Shown: in pieces, positions 42,867-50,494 of the stretch
Position numbering within the stretch: position 1 is the first letter of the stretch
How the letters are laid out: every line of letters begins with the position of its first letter
Assembly (NCBI GenBank): GCA_964553045.1
Contig: CAZKJG010000003.1
Coordinates: forward strand, 62,001 to 126,000
From: JAWLEP01 sp964553045
Lineage (GTDB): Bacteria; Fermentibacterota; Fermentibacteria; Fermentibacterales; JCC-6
DNA length: 64,000 bases
Direction of reading: 5' to 3'
Translations under genes and position numbers: made by a program
The notes under the pieces: model-generated
Database searches by the model: none
What the model was told of the DNA's origin: nothing
Seen by the model: only the letters and a program-made list of their open reading frames with translations

Positions 42867-43753
42867 AACATCCGCCTTCGCCTGTACCAGTCCACCGTCG
42901 CCGGGATGCCCTCCGACGGCGCCACCTCGGGCTGAAATCCGGCTGCGGAGGCCTTCTCCACTGCTACGTAATGGTCTTCTCCGAAGAGTCTGAGCCTGCT
43001 TTCGGACAAAGACGAGGGGCAGAGGGGCCCCAGTCGCAGGCAGGCGCGTAGCAGCGGCCTGGGGACCGGCAGGGCGAGGACATGCCTGCCCAGAGCCCTG
43101 CCGATCAGGCCCACCAGCTCCCTTACGCTGACCGTTTCTGGGCCGCCGATATTGTAAAGCCCCCCGGACAGTCGCCCCCCGGGCAGGGACTCCACCACGG
43201 AACGGGCCACATCGAAGACGTATGTCGGCCTGAGCCGGGCATTCCCCCCGCCCACCAGAGGGAACCAGCCTCTGGATACCTGCCGGAACAGAGCCAGCTT
43301 GTGGGTGTCGCCGGGGCCGTAGACGAAGTCGGGCCTCAGCACGGTAAGGAGCTTCGGGGCAAGTGTCCGCTCCAGCGCCTCCTCGGCCTCGGCCTTGGTG
43401 CACTCGTAGTCCCCCCAGGGCGCGGGGGGCAGGTTCTCTCCCGCCTCCGGCAGAAGTCCCGTCACGCCCGGGGTGCTGAGATGAACCATCGGTATTCCCC
43501 GGCCGGCGCAGAGCCTGGCCAGCCTGGCCGGAAGCGCCACGTTGGCCGCCCGCATCTCCGCCGGCGTCGCCCCCTGTCCCCCCAGCCTTCCGGCACAGTT
43601 CACCACCGCATCCACCCCGGCGGGCAGCTTGCCCTCATCCAGGTCGCCGTCACGGGAGTGAACGTGGGCCACCACCTTGTGCGAGAGCTCTATCAGCATG
43701 TCCTTAACATGACTGCCTATGAATCCGGCGGCCCCCGTGAGCAGGATCTTCAT
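42863..43753 (-). CDS. NAD-dependent epimerase/dehydratase (extended SDR)
   Basis: This is a 296-residue enzyme with the Rossmann motif GAAGFIGSHV (7-16) and the catalytic YECTKAEAE (Tyr-x3-Lys, ~138). HLSTPGV precedes it and LRPDFVYGPGD follows it. The C-terminal half (YNIGGPETVSVRELV) fits sugar-nucleotide or polyprenyl-linked sugar epimerases. It overlaps its neighbours on both sides by 4 nt. It probably prepares the sugar donor used by the GT4 enzyme upstream, or reduces a lipid-linked sugar. Exact chemistry is not readable. Confidence 0.8.
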   Translation of the reverse strand: MKILLTGAAGFIGSHVKDMLIELSHKVVAHVHSRDGDLDEGKLPAGVDAVVNCAGRLGGQGATPAEMRAANVALPARLARLCAGRGIPMVHLSTPGVTGLLPEAGENLPPAPWGDYECTKAEAEEALERTLAPKLLTVLRPDFVYGPGDTHKLALFRQVSRGWFPLVGGGNARLRPTYVFDVARSVVESLPGGRLSGGLYNIGGPETVSVRELVGLIGRALGRHVLALPVPRPLLRACLRLGPLCPSSLSESRLRLFGEDHYVAVEKASAAGFQPEVAPSEGIPATVDWYRRRRML

Positions 43754-44853
43754 CGCAGGCTCTCCAGCAGGGCCTCGGCGTACCTTCGCCAGCTGAACTC
43801 CCCCGCCTTGCTGAGCACTAGCTCCTTCGTTTGTGCCGATTGGGATATCGAAATAGCCGAACTTACCGCTTCCGCGATGCTCTCCGGCTCTCCTGCCTCA
43901 GCTACGAAACCCGTCACGCCGTGTTCGACCATCTCGGCGAGTCCACCGACATTTGTCACAACCAGCGGTAATCCGAAGGAGAGTGCAATTTGGCCCACCC
44001 CGCTCTGGGTCGCATGGCGATATGGAAGAGCGACTGCATCGGCAGCCCGGAAGAACTTGCCCACCTCATTGTCGGAGACGAAGCGGTCTATCCATGTGGC
44101 TCTTCCGGCTGCGAACGACTTGCTAAGCGCGGATAGATACGGTGACGCATCCTCGTATGGCTCACCGACGATGAGCAGGCGGATGTTCTCGTCGAGATGC
44201 TTCAAAGCGCTTATCAGGTCGAGTAACCCCTTGTATGGCCTGACAAGCCCGAAGAAGAGCACCACACGTTCCTGGGAGGAGTAGCCCATATCCTCCCTGG
44301 CGGATTCCCTGGACGGAGCCGTTCTGGTGTACTGGTCGTAAATAGGGTGGTAGAGCTTAACAAGGCCTGTTCTATCGCACACTTGTCTGGCCTTCTTCAG
44401 GTCCTCGTTGGAATGGACTATCGCCACTTCCGCCTTCTTCAGGATTTGCCTGGCGAGGATACGGGAAAAGGGGAATGGATCATGCGGCACGACATTGTGA
44501 CAGATTGCGGCAGTTTGTAAACCGCCGGGAAGACTCCCGAGTATGCAGGGCGCGAAGAACGGATGCCACCAGGCAAATATTGTGACGTCGTAGTTATTCC
44601 TTGAGATGAGCCTTCTGGCTCTGAACCAGGTCATGGGATTGATGGAGCTGAGGGCATGAGTTGTGGGTACTGGTGATTTGGCTCCCTCATTGTACTGCGT
44701 CTTCCCGGGGAAAAGGAATCCTGGATAGAGCAGCGAATATGATATGGCTGTCACAGTATTTCCCATGTAAGAGAGTTGTGCAGCCAAGCGCGAGGAGAAC
44801 TCCGATATTCCCCCTCTGAACGGGGGCATGGGGGACACAAGGACGATTCTCAA
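43750..44853 (-). CDS. GT4-family glycosyltransferase
   Basis: This is a 367-residue GT-B enzyme. The N-terminus MRIVLVSPMPPFRGGISEFS is the acceptor-side Gly-rich loop. ICHNVVPHDP, VLFFGLVRPYKGLLDLISAL and PLVVTNVGGLAEMVEHGVTG are donor-side GT4 features. The usual EX7E motif is replaced by an ATQSGVGQIALSFG-type segment. It is the first gene of the five-gene operon. Most of the gene, except its last ~50 bp, is clearly AT-richer than its neighbours and uses more A/T third positions, so it seems recently acquired or exchanged by recombination. Confidence 0.85.
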   Translation of the reverse strand: MRIVLVSPMPPFRGGISEFSSRLAAQLSYMGNTVTAISYSLLYPGFLFPGKTQYNEGAKSPVPTTHALSSINPMTWFRARRLISRNNYDVTIFAWWHPFFAPCILGSLPGGLQTAAICHNVVPHDPFPFSRILARQILKKAEVAIVHSNEDLKKARQVCDRTGLVKLYHPIYDQYTRTAPSRESAREDMGYSSQERVVLFFGLVRPYKGLLDLISALKHLDENIRLLIVGEPYEDASPYLSALSKSFAAGRATWIDRFVSDNEVGKFFRAADAVALPYRHATQSGVGQIALSFGLPLVVTNVGGLAEMVEHGVTGFVAEAGEPESIAEAVSSAISISQSAQTKELVLSKAGEFSWRRYAEALLESLR

Positions 44854-44901
44854 TGAGCCTCCTCCTTCCCCTCCTGTAGATTATGGCCCCGAAACTTCAG
44901 C

Positions 44902-44929
44902 TTGACTGCAGTATAAGGAAAGAGAATAT
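44902..44929 (+). promoter_or_regulatory. Promoter candidate upstream of broken secreted-protein gene
   Basis: TTGACT (44902-44907) and GAATAT (44924-44929) are separated by 16 bp, about 40 bp before the GTG at 44968. It lies in the AT-rich block. Confidence 0.35.
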
Positions 44930-44967
44930 CCTAAACAGGATGTGGGTGTTTGGGAAGGAGTAATATT

Positions 44968-46730
44968 GTGAAGCTTCTGGGATTGCTTTTGATTGTCTGC
45001 ACCACAGCTGTCACAGCTTTCTAAGATGATTTTGAAGATGAGTACATTGATGACTGGGTGCAGAGGTGCAACGGTTCTGCTGAATGGTGGGCAGAAAATG
45101 GGAAGGCATGGAGCTCTTGCGATGGGCCAACTGGACTCGCTGCCCCGCGGAGGAGCGAAAGAACATCCTTATAACCACTAATGTAACCGGATACCATGCG
45201 TTTGGAGTTTTTGCCCGGTTGGATGCAAGCGATAACGGAATATGCGCATATGTCTCTCCAGACAATAATGTTGCGCGTATCAGGCTGATCAGCAACGGAG
45301 AGCTGGGCAGCACGCTGGGTGATATATACGCACCATTTCCGAGTGATGATTATGAGATGAGTTTCTCCTGTGATGATGAAGTCCTGGTTTTCTGGTTTGA
45401 GGCCGTCGGCTCGGGGCAGACATGGCAGCTGACTGCGTCGGATCCTAATCCGCAATCCGGCGGCTATGGGCTGCTTGCAGGTTCTGAGCCCGAGTCAGCC
45501 TGGGAGTGGTTCGAGGCAGAAAGTTATGGAACCGGTGACGCTCAGCTTTCCGCCATGGAGGTAGACGATGACAACGCCGGCTGGTCCTCTGGAAATGGCG
45601 ACGGAGCCTTTGAGGCCGGAGAGGCAATTGAGCTGGGACTCTGCCTAGACAATGTGGGTGGAGATACGCTACACAACGTATCGGCCGTATTGCAGTCGTT
45701 GTCCTCTGAGATATCCGTTCCCATAAGCAACTGCGATTTCGGACACATACCCCCCGGCGAATCAGTCTGGTCCCTGTCTGACTATGGTGTTGAGGCAGAA
45801 GTATCCGCGCCGGAGGACGAGACCTACCCCTTCAGGCTCACCGTGTTCGCAGACGGGGGCTACAGCAGCGTCCACGAGTTCGACCTGCCCCTGGGCTGCG
45901 GCATCGAGTTCGACATGGAGGGCGACACCGATGCCTGGTACACCACTTCCCTCGGCAGCGGATGGGGCGATCAGTGGCACCAGTCGGGCCAGCGCAACCA
46001 TACGCCGGAGGGCTCTGAGAGCTTCAAGTGCGGCGACACCGGCTACGGTGACTACGACGACGGGCTGCACGGCGCCCTGGTCAGCCCGCTGTTCAACGTG
46101 CCCCATGACGCCACGCTTTCGTTCTGGATGTGGATAGACGCTCAGTGCGTCCGCAGCGGCGAGGCCTACGACGGCGGCCGGCTGCAGATAGGCCAGCTGG
46201 GCAGCTGGGAGGACCTGGAACCCCTCGGCGGGTACCCCTATCAGATCGTATCCGAAACGACCGGTCCGTTCGAGCCGGGGACCGGCGTATGGTCGGGCAC
46301 CGCCGGCTGGCAGGAGCAGACGTGGGAGATTCCCGAGGAGTTCTCCGGACCGCGGCGGCTGCGCTGGGTGTTCGGCAGCGACCAGACCGGCAGCCGCGAG
46401 GGCTGGTTCATCGACGACCTGGTAGTCGAGGGTCTGATGGGAACGGCCGGGGAGTCGGGCAGTCCGATTCCCGGGAACCTGCAGCTGTCGGCGGCTCCCA
46501 ACCCGTTCCATTCCGCGGTGGGGATATCCGTTTCCGGCCTCCTGCCCGGCGAGACCGCGCAGGTGGAGATCTACGACCTGGCCGGGCGGAAGGTCTTTGG
46601 GACTGCCGTGGGCTCGGCGGAAGGCGGGCACGCTACGGTGAGCTGGAGCGGAGGCTCCGCCGGTCTCTACCTGGTGCGGGCCACCCGTGACGGCGAGATC
46701 CGCACAATCCGGGTGGTGAGGACGGAGTAG
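44968..46730 (+). pseudogene. Broken secreted protein gene with FlgD/T9SS-type C-terminal domain
   Basis: GTG 44968, behind AAGGAG, opens a signal peptide (MKLLGLLLIVCTTAVTAF) that meets TAA at 45022-45024. The same frame then continues as DDFEDEYIDDWVQRCNGSAE up to about 45140. The rest of the protein (ILITTNVTGYHAFGVFARLD onward) is in another frame up to 46730, so a one-base loss near 45140-45160 is also needed to explain it. The body has LamG-like and CARDB-like beta domains and a sorting-type C-terminus (SAAPNPFHSAVGISVSG, IYDLAGRKV). An internal ATG at 45084 gives a 548-residue frame but no signal peptide. Read as a pseudogene, or two sequencing errors in an assembly. Confidence 0.65.
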
Positions 46731-46752
46731 CTGCCCGGGATTGGCATCACAG

Positions 46753-46786
46753 GGGCCCCGGCCGCGGTCGGGGCCCTCTTCTATTC
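46753..46786. terminator. Hairpin terminator between convergent genes
   Basis: GGGCCCCG (46753-46760) pairs with CGGGGCCC (46769-46776) around an 8-nt loop. A pyrimidine run, TCTTCTATTCT, follows. It separates the broken secreted-protein gene from the convergent GT2 gene and may serve the plus strand mainly. Confidence 0.6.
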
Positions 46787-47719
46787 TGAGCCAAGCTCCT
46801 CGCGTATGTGGAAGGTCTTGCGGGAGCTGAGCTTCAGCAGCATCTCCCCCAGCAGGCCCAGCGAGATGAACTGGAAGCCCACGATCAGCAGCAGTATTCC
46901 CAGCAGCAGCAGAGGGCGGTTGCCGATGGGCTCCCCGCCGAACCAGACGATGCTCAGGTAGAGGGAGATGACGAAGCCGGCCAGGAATAGCACCGTGCCT
47001 ATGCCCCCGAAGAAGTGCAGGGGCCTCAGGGAGTAGCGGTGGAGGAAGAGGACGGTGATCAGGTCGGCGTAGCCGCGGAAGAAGCGGGCCATGCCGTACT
47101 TGGTGCTGCCGTAGCGGCGGGGCCTGTGGTGGACGGGCTTCTCCCCCACCCGGAAGCCCAGCTGGGCCGCTATCACCGGCGTGTAGCGGTGCATCTCGCC
47201 GTACAGACGAAGGCTCTTCGCGGCGGCGCTGCGGTAGACCTTGAGCCCGCAGTTGAAATCGTGCAGCCGTATGCCCGTCGTGAGGCGGACCGTCAGGTTG
47301 AACAGCCTGGAGGGGATGGTCTTGGTTACGGGATCGCGGCGCTTGCGCTTCCAGCCGCTCACCAGATCGAGGCCCTCCTCCTCCATGAGCTCTATCATGG
47401 CCGGAATCTCGGAAGGGTCGTCCTGCAGGTCTGCGTCCAGCGTGGCTACGTACTCTCCCCGGGCCCGCGAGAATCCCGCGGCCAGGGCCGCGGCCTTGCC
47501 CTGGTTCCTCCCCAGACTCAGGGCCAGCAGTGGATACTCGCGCTGCAGGCCGCGGAGGACATCCCACGTGGAGTCCGAGCTTCCGTCGTCTACCACCACG
47601 GCCTCCCAGCGAGTACCGTTCAGCGCCCGGGCTGTCTCGCTCAGCAACTCGGGCAAACTCTCGGCCTCGTTGTAGGCCGGTATGACCACGGCAACGCGGG
47701 GTGCGCCTCTCTCATCCAT
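46781..47719 (-). CDS. GT2 polyprenyl-phosphate glycosyltransferase (DPM1/ArnC-like)
   Basis: This is a 312-residue enzyme. The GT-A core has VVIPAYNEAESLPELLSE, VVDDGSSDSTWDVL and ATLDADLQDDPSEIPAMIE (DxD region). RKRRDPVTKTIPSRLFN and CGLKVYRSAA follow. Two C-terminal TM helices (FFGGIGTVLFLAGFVISLYL and RPLLLLGILLLIVGFQFISL) match ArnC/GtrB-type enzymes that load a sugar onto undecaprenyl phosphate. ATG 47719 (MDERGAPRVAVV) is chosen so that it begins after the LpxH stop; the frame is open further upstream. It is the last gene of the ECF-sigma operon and may supply the lipid-linked sugar to the YfhO/GT-C proteins nearby. Confidence 0.85.
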   Translation of the reverse strand: MDERGAPRVAVVIPAYNEAESLPELLSETARALNGTRWEAVVVDDGSSDSTWDVLRGLQREYPLLALSLGRNQGKAAALAAGFSRARGEYVATLDADLQDDPSEIPAMIELMEEEGLDLVSGWKRKRRDPVTKTIPSRLFNLTVRLTTGIRLHDFNCGLKVYRSAAAKSLRLYGEMHRYTPVIAAQLGFRVGEKPVHHRPRRYGSTKYGMARFFRGYADLITVLFLHRYSLRPLHFFGGIGTVLFLAGFVISLYLSIVWFGGEPIGNRPLLLLGILLLIVGFQFISLGLLGEMLLKLSSRKTFHIREELGSE

Positions 47720-47751
47720 GGGCTGAAGATTCCCCGCCCGGAGCGATCCTG

Positions 47752-48507
47752 TCAACCTCCCCGGGACCATTCGCAGCTCTCGACGTCGGCGCCGTCGGCG
47801 CAGATGGAGACGCCGGCGGAGTCGACCCGTGCCCAGCTGAAGCTCTTAATCCAGTCCCCCAGAGATAGATGGAGGCCACCTGGAAGGACGCGAAGGGCGG
47901 GAACGTGGGTGTGGGCGGTGACCACGAGGTCGGCCGAATCCAGCTGACCTGCCGCCCATGCGGCCAGGCCGGACGGAAGCTCCTCCATGCTGCGTCTGAG
48001 GATACGACGGCTTGTGCCGGAGAAAAGCCGTGCCAGGCTCCTGCCGGCGTCGGGGTGGAGAAGGCCGAACAGCAGGGCTGAAAGGCGGGAGCGAATGAGA
48101 GGCCTCAGCAGAAGGCGGTACCCGAGATCTCCATGGCCCAGACCGTCTCCGTGGGTCAGCACCGCCGGCCGGCCGGCCAGCTCGGTCCGCACCACGCGCT
48201 CGGTCAGCACCCTGGCTCCCGTGGCCTCCGCGAAATGTGAACCCAGCCAGCTGTCGTGGTTGCCCGGAAGCGCCCGGATGCTCCATTCGGCGTCGGAAAG
48301 TGCCCTGAGGGCGGAGAGAACCCGCCAGTGGCCGGCCGGGGCCACCGAACGGTATTCGAACCAGAAGTCGAAGAGATCGCCCAGTATCCAGAGGGTTGCA
48401 GGATCCCGCCCTTGCAGCCCGCCGAGGAAGTCGAGAAGCCGCTTACGCCCCGGGTGCTCAATGGATTCGGGAAACAGGTGGGCGTCGGCGATCAGGTAGT
48501 GGGTCAC
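47752..48507 (-). CDS. lpxH: UDP-2,3-diacylglucosamine diphosphatase-like metallophosphoesterase
   Basis: This is a 251-residue calcineurin-like phosphoesterase. Metal-site motifs are in LpxH order: YLIADAHLFP, WILGDLFDFWFEYR, RALPGNHDSWLGS, AVLTHGDGLG and VVTAHTHVP. GDLFDFWFEY and the lid-like insertion after HGD favour LpxH, which frees lipid X in lipid A synthesis, over a generic phosphatase. It supports an LPS-bearing outer membrane. ATG overlaps the upstream lipoprotein stop (ATGA). Other lpx genes are not in the window. Confidence 0.8.
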   Translation of the reverse strand: MTHYLIADAHLFPESIEHPGRKRLLDFLGGLQGRDPATLWILGDLFDFWFEYRSVAPAGHWRVLSALRALSDAEWSIRALPGNHDSWLGSHFAEATGARVLTERVVRTELAGRPAVLTHGDGLGHGDLGYRLLLRPLIRSRLSALLFGLLHPDAGRSLARLFSGTSRRILRRSMEELPSGLAAWAAGQLDSADLVVTAHTHVPALRVLPGGLHLSLGDWIKSFSWARVDSAGVSICADGADVESCEWSRGG

Positions 48508-49001
48508 TGCGGGTTCTCTGCGTGCAGAAGCAGCCGGGAGACCGCTCCGAAACCGGTGGCCGTCGACTGGCTGCCGGGCACGATCAGGAGCACGGAGGGC
48601 AGGTGGCCTTGGTCCATGCTCTGGAGGATGCAGGAGTCGGCCCGGTAAACGGGCATGGAGAGCTCGAGTCCGTTGACCTGTGTCTGCGCGGCGTTTCGGG
48701 CCTCGGCCGTGAGCTGGATCGGCAGAACCCTGGCCCTTCCGGTCTCGGTAATCCTGTCCAGAGCCCGAAGGTCCCTCTCGGTGGGGCGGTGGCCCTTGAT
48801 GGGCAGCCAGAGGTAGACCACGGCGGCGCTGTCGGCGCCGATGTCCACCGAGTCTCCATTAGGACCCACAACCGCCGCCGGAAGGCGGGCGACGGGGTCT
48901 TCATCCGGTGGGGGTTGAGCAGGCGTCGCGGACCTCTCGCCCTCCGAGCAGGCCATGACAGCCAGAGCAAGCAATGCGGGGAGCTTCCTCGGAATCACCA
49001 T
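48504..49001 (-). CDS. Lipoprotein with thioredoxin-like look, no redox cysteines
   Basis: This is a 165-residue protein. The signal ends in AVMAC, with the lipidated Cys at 18, then an acidic Pro-rich linker. The body (VVYLWLPIKGHRPTERDLRA, then LPIQLTAEARN, then GHLPSVLLIVPGSQS) follows the strand order of TlpA-type thioredoxin folds but lacks a CxxC pair. That assignment is a guess from pattern. ATG 49001 overlaps the previous gene by 7 nt. It belongs to the ECF operon. Confidence 0.55.
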   Translation of the reverse strand: MVIPRKLPALLALAVMACSEGERSATPAQPPPDEDPVARLPAAVVGPNGDSVDIGADSAAVVYLWLPIKGHRPTERDLRALDRITETGRARVLPIQLTAEARNAAQTQVNGLELSMPVYRADSCILQSMDQGHLPSVLLIVPGSQSTATGFGAVSRLLLHAENPQ

Positions 49002-49429
49002 TCGCGGCGAAGGGTGTATACGAGGCAGCCCCCGGAGCGGTCGGGACCCTCGGCGGCCAGCCCCGCGGCAGGGGTGCTTCCAGCCGGCCCGGGAGGCCAG
49101 GGGCGCTTGAGGGCCACGGTGATGCTGCCGCCTCCGCGGACGGTCAGAAACCGGTAAGGGTAGAGGCTGTGGATGCCTACGGCCAGGCTGTCGGACGGCT
49201 GCCGCCGTATTCGCAGGCCGTCTGAAAAGGCCTGGGCCACGCTGTCCAGGTCGGCCTGTGACCATCCAGTGGTTGAGGAATCCGAACCGGAGACCGGTAC
49301 CGCCAGCTCCAGCAGGCGGGAGCGGCTGGCAATTGTGGAGGGGGGATCTCTGAACAGAACGGGGACTGCGGCCAGAGCTGCGACACAGACCATTGTCAGC
49401 GCTGCGGGGACCCAGCGGCTCGGTCTCAA
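48995..49429 (-). CDS. Hypothetical membrane-anchored protein in ECF-sigma operon
   Basis: This is a 144-residue protein with one N-terminal hydrophobic helix (RWVPAALTMVCVAALAAVPV), so the rest is probably periplasmic. The soluble part has a helix (SQADLDSVAQAFSDGLRI) and a beta segment with RFLTVRGGGSITVALKRP. No family is recognised. The start is TTG 49429, 9 nt after the anti-sigma stop. Its position between an anti-sigma factor and a lipoprotein makes an envelope sensor plausible. Confidence 0.5.
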   Translation of the reverse strand: MRPSRWVPAALTMVCVAALAAVPVLFRDPPSTIASRSRLLELAVPVSGSDSSTTGWSQADLDSVAQAFSDGLRIRRQPSDSLAVGIHSLYPYRFLTVRGGGSITVALKRPWPPGPAGSTPAAGLAAEGPDRSGGCLVYTLRREW

Positions 49430-49438
49430 GGAAGCTAC

Positions 49439-49657
49439 CTAGGCCTTCCCTCTCACGACAAGCCTGTCACGCAGATGCTCGGGCGCACTGGAACGCAGCA
49501 GGTCCTGCACCCGGTTGCGCAGCATCGACATGTTGCTGACGCACGAACGGCAGGAAGCGCACTCCTGGAGGTGGTTCTCAAACCGTCTTCGGTCCTCCTC
49601 GCCGAGCTCGCCCGAGATGAATTCGTGAATATTGCTGTGGACAAAAGAGCAGCTCAA
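49439..49657 (-). CDS. Zinc-finger anti-sigma factor (zf-HC2 type)
   Basis: This is a 72-residue soluble protein: MSCSFVHSNIHEFISGELGE, then RRRFENHLQECASCRSCVSN. The His-x3-Cys-x2-Cys motif with the upstream Cys/His pair is the zinc-binding anti-sigma (ZAS) domain. There is no membrane helix, so it would act in the cytosol, as redox-sensing ZAS proteins do. The start is TTG 49657, overlapping the sigma stop (TTGA), with GAAGAAGG upstream. It probably binds the ECF sigma encoded just upstream. Confidence 0.8.
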   Translation of the reverse strand: MSCSFVHSNIHEFISGELGEEDRRRFENHLQECASCRSCVSNMSMLRNRVQDLLRSSAPEHLRDRLVVRGKA

Positions 49658-50226
49658 GCCTTCTTCTCTCCCTCCCGTTTCTCGTACCATTTCTCCAGCC
49701 TCTTGCGGAGGTGCGACCGGCCCCTGTGGATGCGGGACCGCACCGTGCCTATGGGCACACCCAGGATCTCGGCGATCTCCTTGTAGGAGAACCCTTCCAC
49801 GTCGCATAGAACCACCGCGCTCTTGAACGGTTCCGGAAGCTCGTCCAAAGCCTTCTCGATGTCCTCTCGAAGCAGGTCGTTGAGAAACTGGTCGTACGGA
49901 TCCGGACCGAACTTCCTTATCTCCTCCACGCCGTGATGGGGAAGCTCGTCCACCCAATCGCACTGAATCTCCCTCGGACGCCTGCTGGCGGAGCGAATCT
50001 GGTTCAGGAACGTGTTCCTCAATATCGCGAACAGCCATGCCCTGGCATTGGTTCCCAGTGTGTACTGCTCCTCGGCCTTGAAGGCCCTGGCGTAGGTTTC
50101 CTGCACCAGGTCGCAGGCGTCCTCGGGGTTGCGGGTGAGATGGAGGGCGTAGCCGTAGAGGCCGTCTATGAACTCCATCACCTCTTCCTCGAAGAGCTCG
50201 CGTCTGCTCTTGCCGTCTTCGGCCAT
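49654..50226 (-). CDS. ECF-type RNA polymerase sigma factor
   Basis: This is a 190-residue sigma-70-family factor. Region 2 (LYGYALHLTRNPEDACDLVQ, then AWLFAILRNTFLNQIR) and region 4 (FKSAVVLCDVEGFSYKEIAE, then GVPIGTVRSRIHRG) are clear, with a spacer of the RpoE/SigW/SigR length. ATG 50226 follows GGAAGGA. It leads an operon with its anti-sigma, two exported proteins, the LpxH-like enzyme and a GT2 enzyme. This suggests that envelope lipid or glycan genes are under its own control. Confidence 0.9.
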   Translation of the reverse strand: MAEDGKSRRELFEEEVMEFIDGLYGYALHLTRNPEDACDLVQETYARAFKAEEQYTLGTNARAWLFAILRNTFLNQIRSASRRPREIQCDWVDELPHHGVEEIRKFGPDPYDQFLNDLLREDIEKALDELPEPFKSAVVLCDVEGFSYKEIAEILGVPIGTVRSRIHRGRSHLRKRLEKWYEKREGEKKA

Positions 50227-50364
50227 ACAATCCTTCCATGGGTAGCCTTCCTGCCCAGGATAGTCTACTAGGGCCCCTGGATACGGGCAAGAGTACGCCT
50301 GCGCGGGGGCCGGCGGCGCAGCCTGCGGGGCGCCTTGGAGGCGTGGACTCGCCAGGTGAATGCG

Positions 50365-50412
50365 GCACAACCAAATGTGCTCATTTGCGCTGCTGGATAC
50401 TACATGTTGTGT
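50365..50412 (+). promoter_or_regulatory. Two NrdR-box-like palindromes upstream of nrdJ
   Basis: Box 1 (50365-50380) has the perfect arms GCACA and TGTGC. Box 2 (50397-50412, ATACTACATGTTGTGT) matches the NrdR consensus acaCwAtATaTwGtgt at 13 of 16 positions by my count. The centres are 32 bp apart, three helical turns, the usual spacing for paired NrdR boxes. TTGACA directly overlaps the end of box 2 (50412-50417), and a TGC-TTACCG extended -10-like element follows after 17 bp. The nrdR gene itself is not in the window. Confidence 0.6.
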
Positions 50413-50494
50413 TGACAGCGGGAGGGGGCCCTGCTTACCGTCAATCTATACTCTGCATTTCGACAGCGCTTCATACGTCTGGGGGGGGGGCATA

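Noticed and set aside
50412..50452. TTGACA with TATACT as nrdJ promoter
   Set aside because: The spacer is 29 bp, too long for a sigma-70 pair. The extended -10 nearer to TTGACA is kept as an alternative inside the regulatory feature.
50360..50494. Upstream ATG start for nrdJ
   Set aside because: It lies inside the NrdR-like boxes and the promoter, and the extra N-terminus is not family-like.
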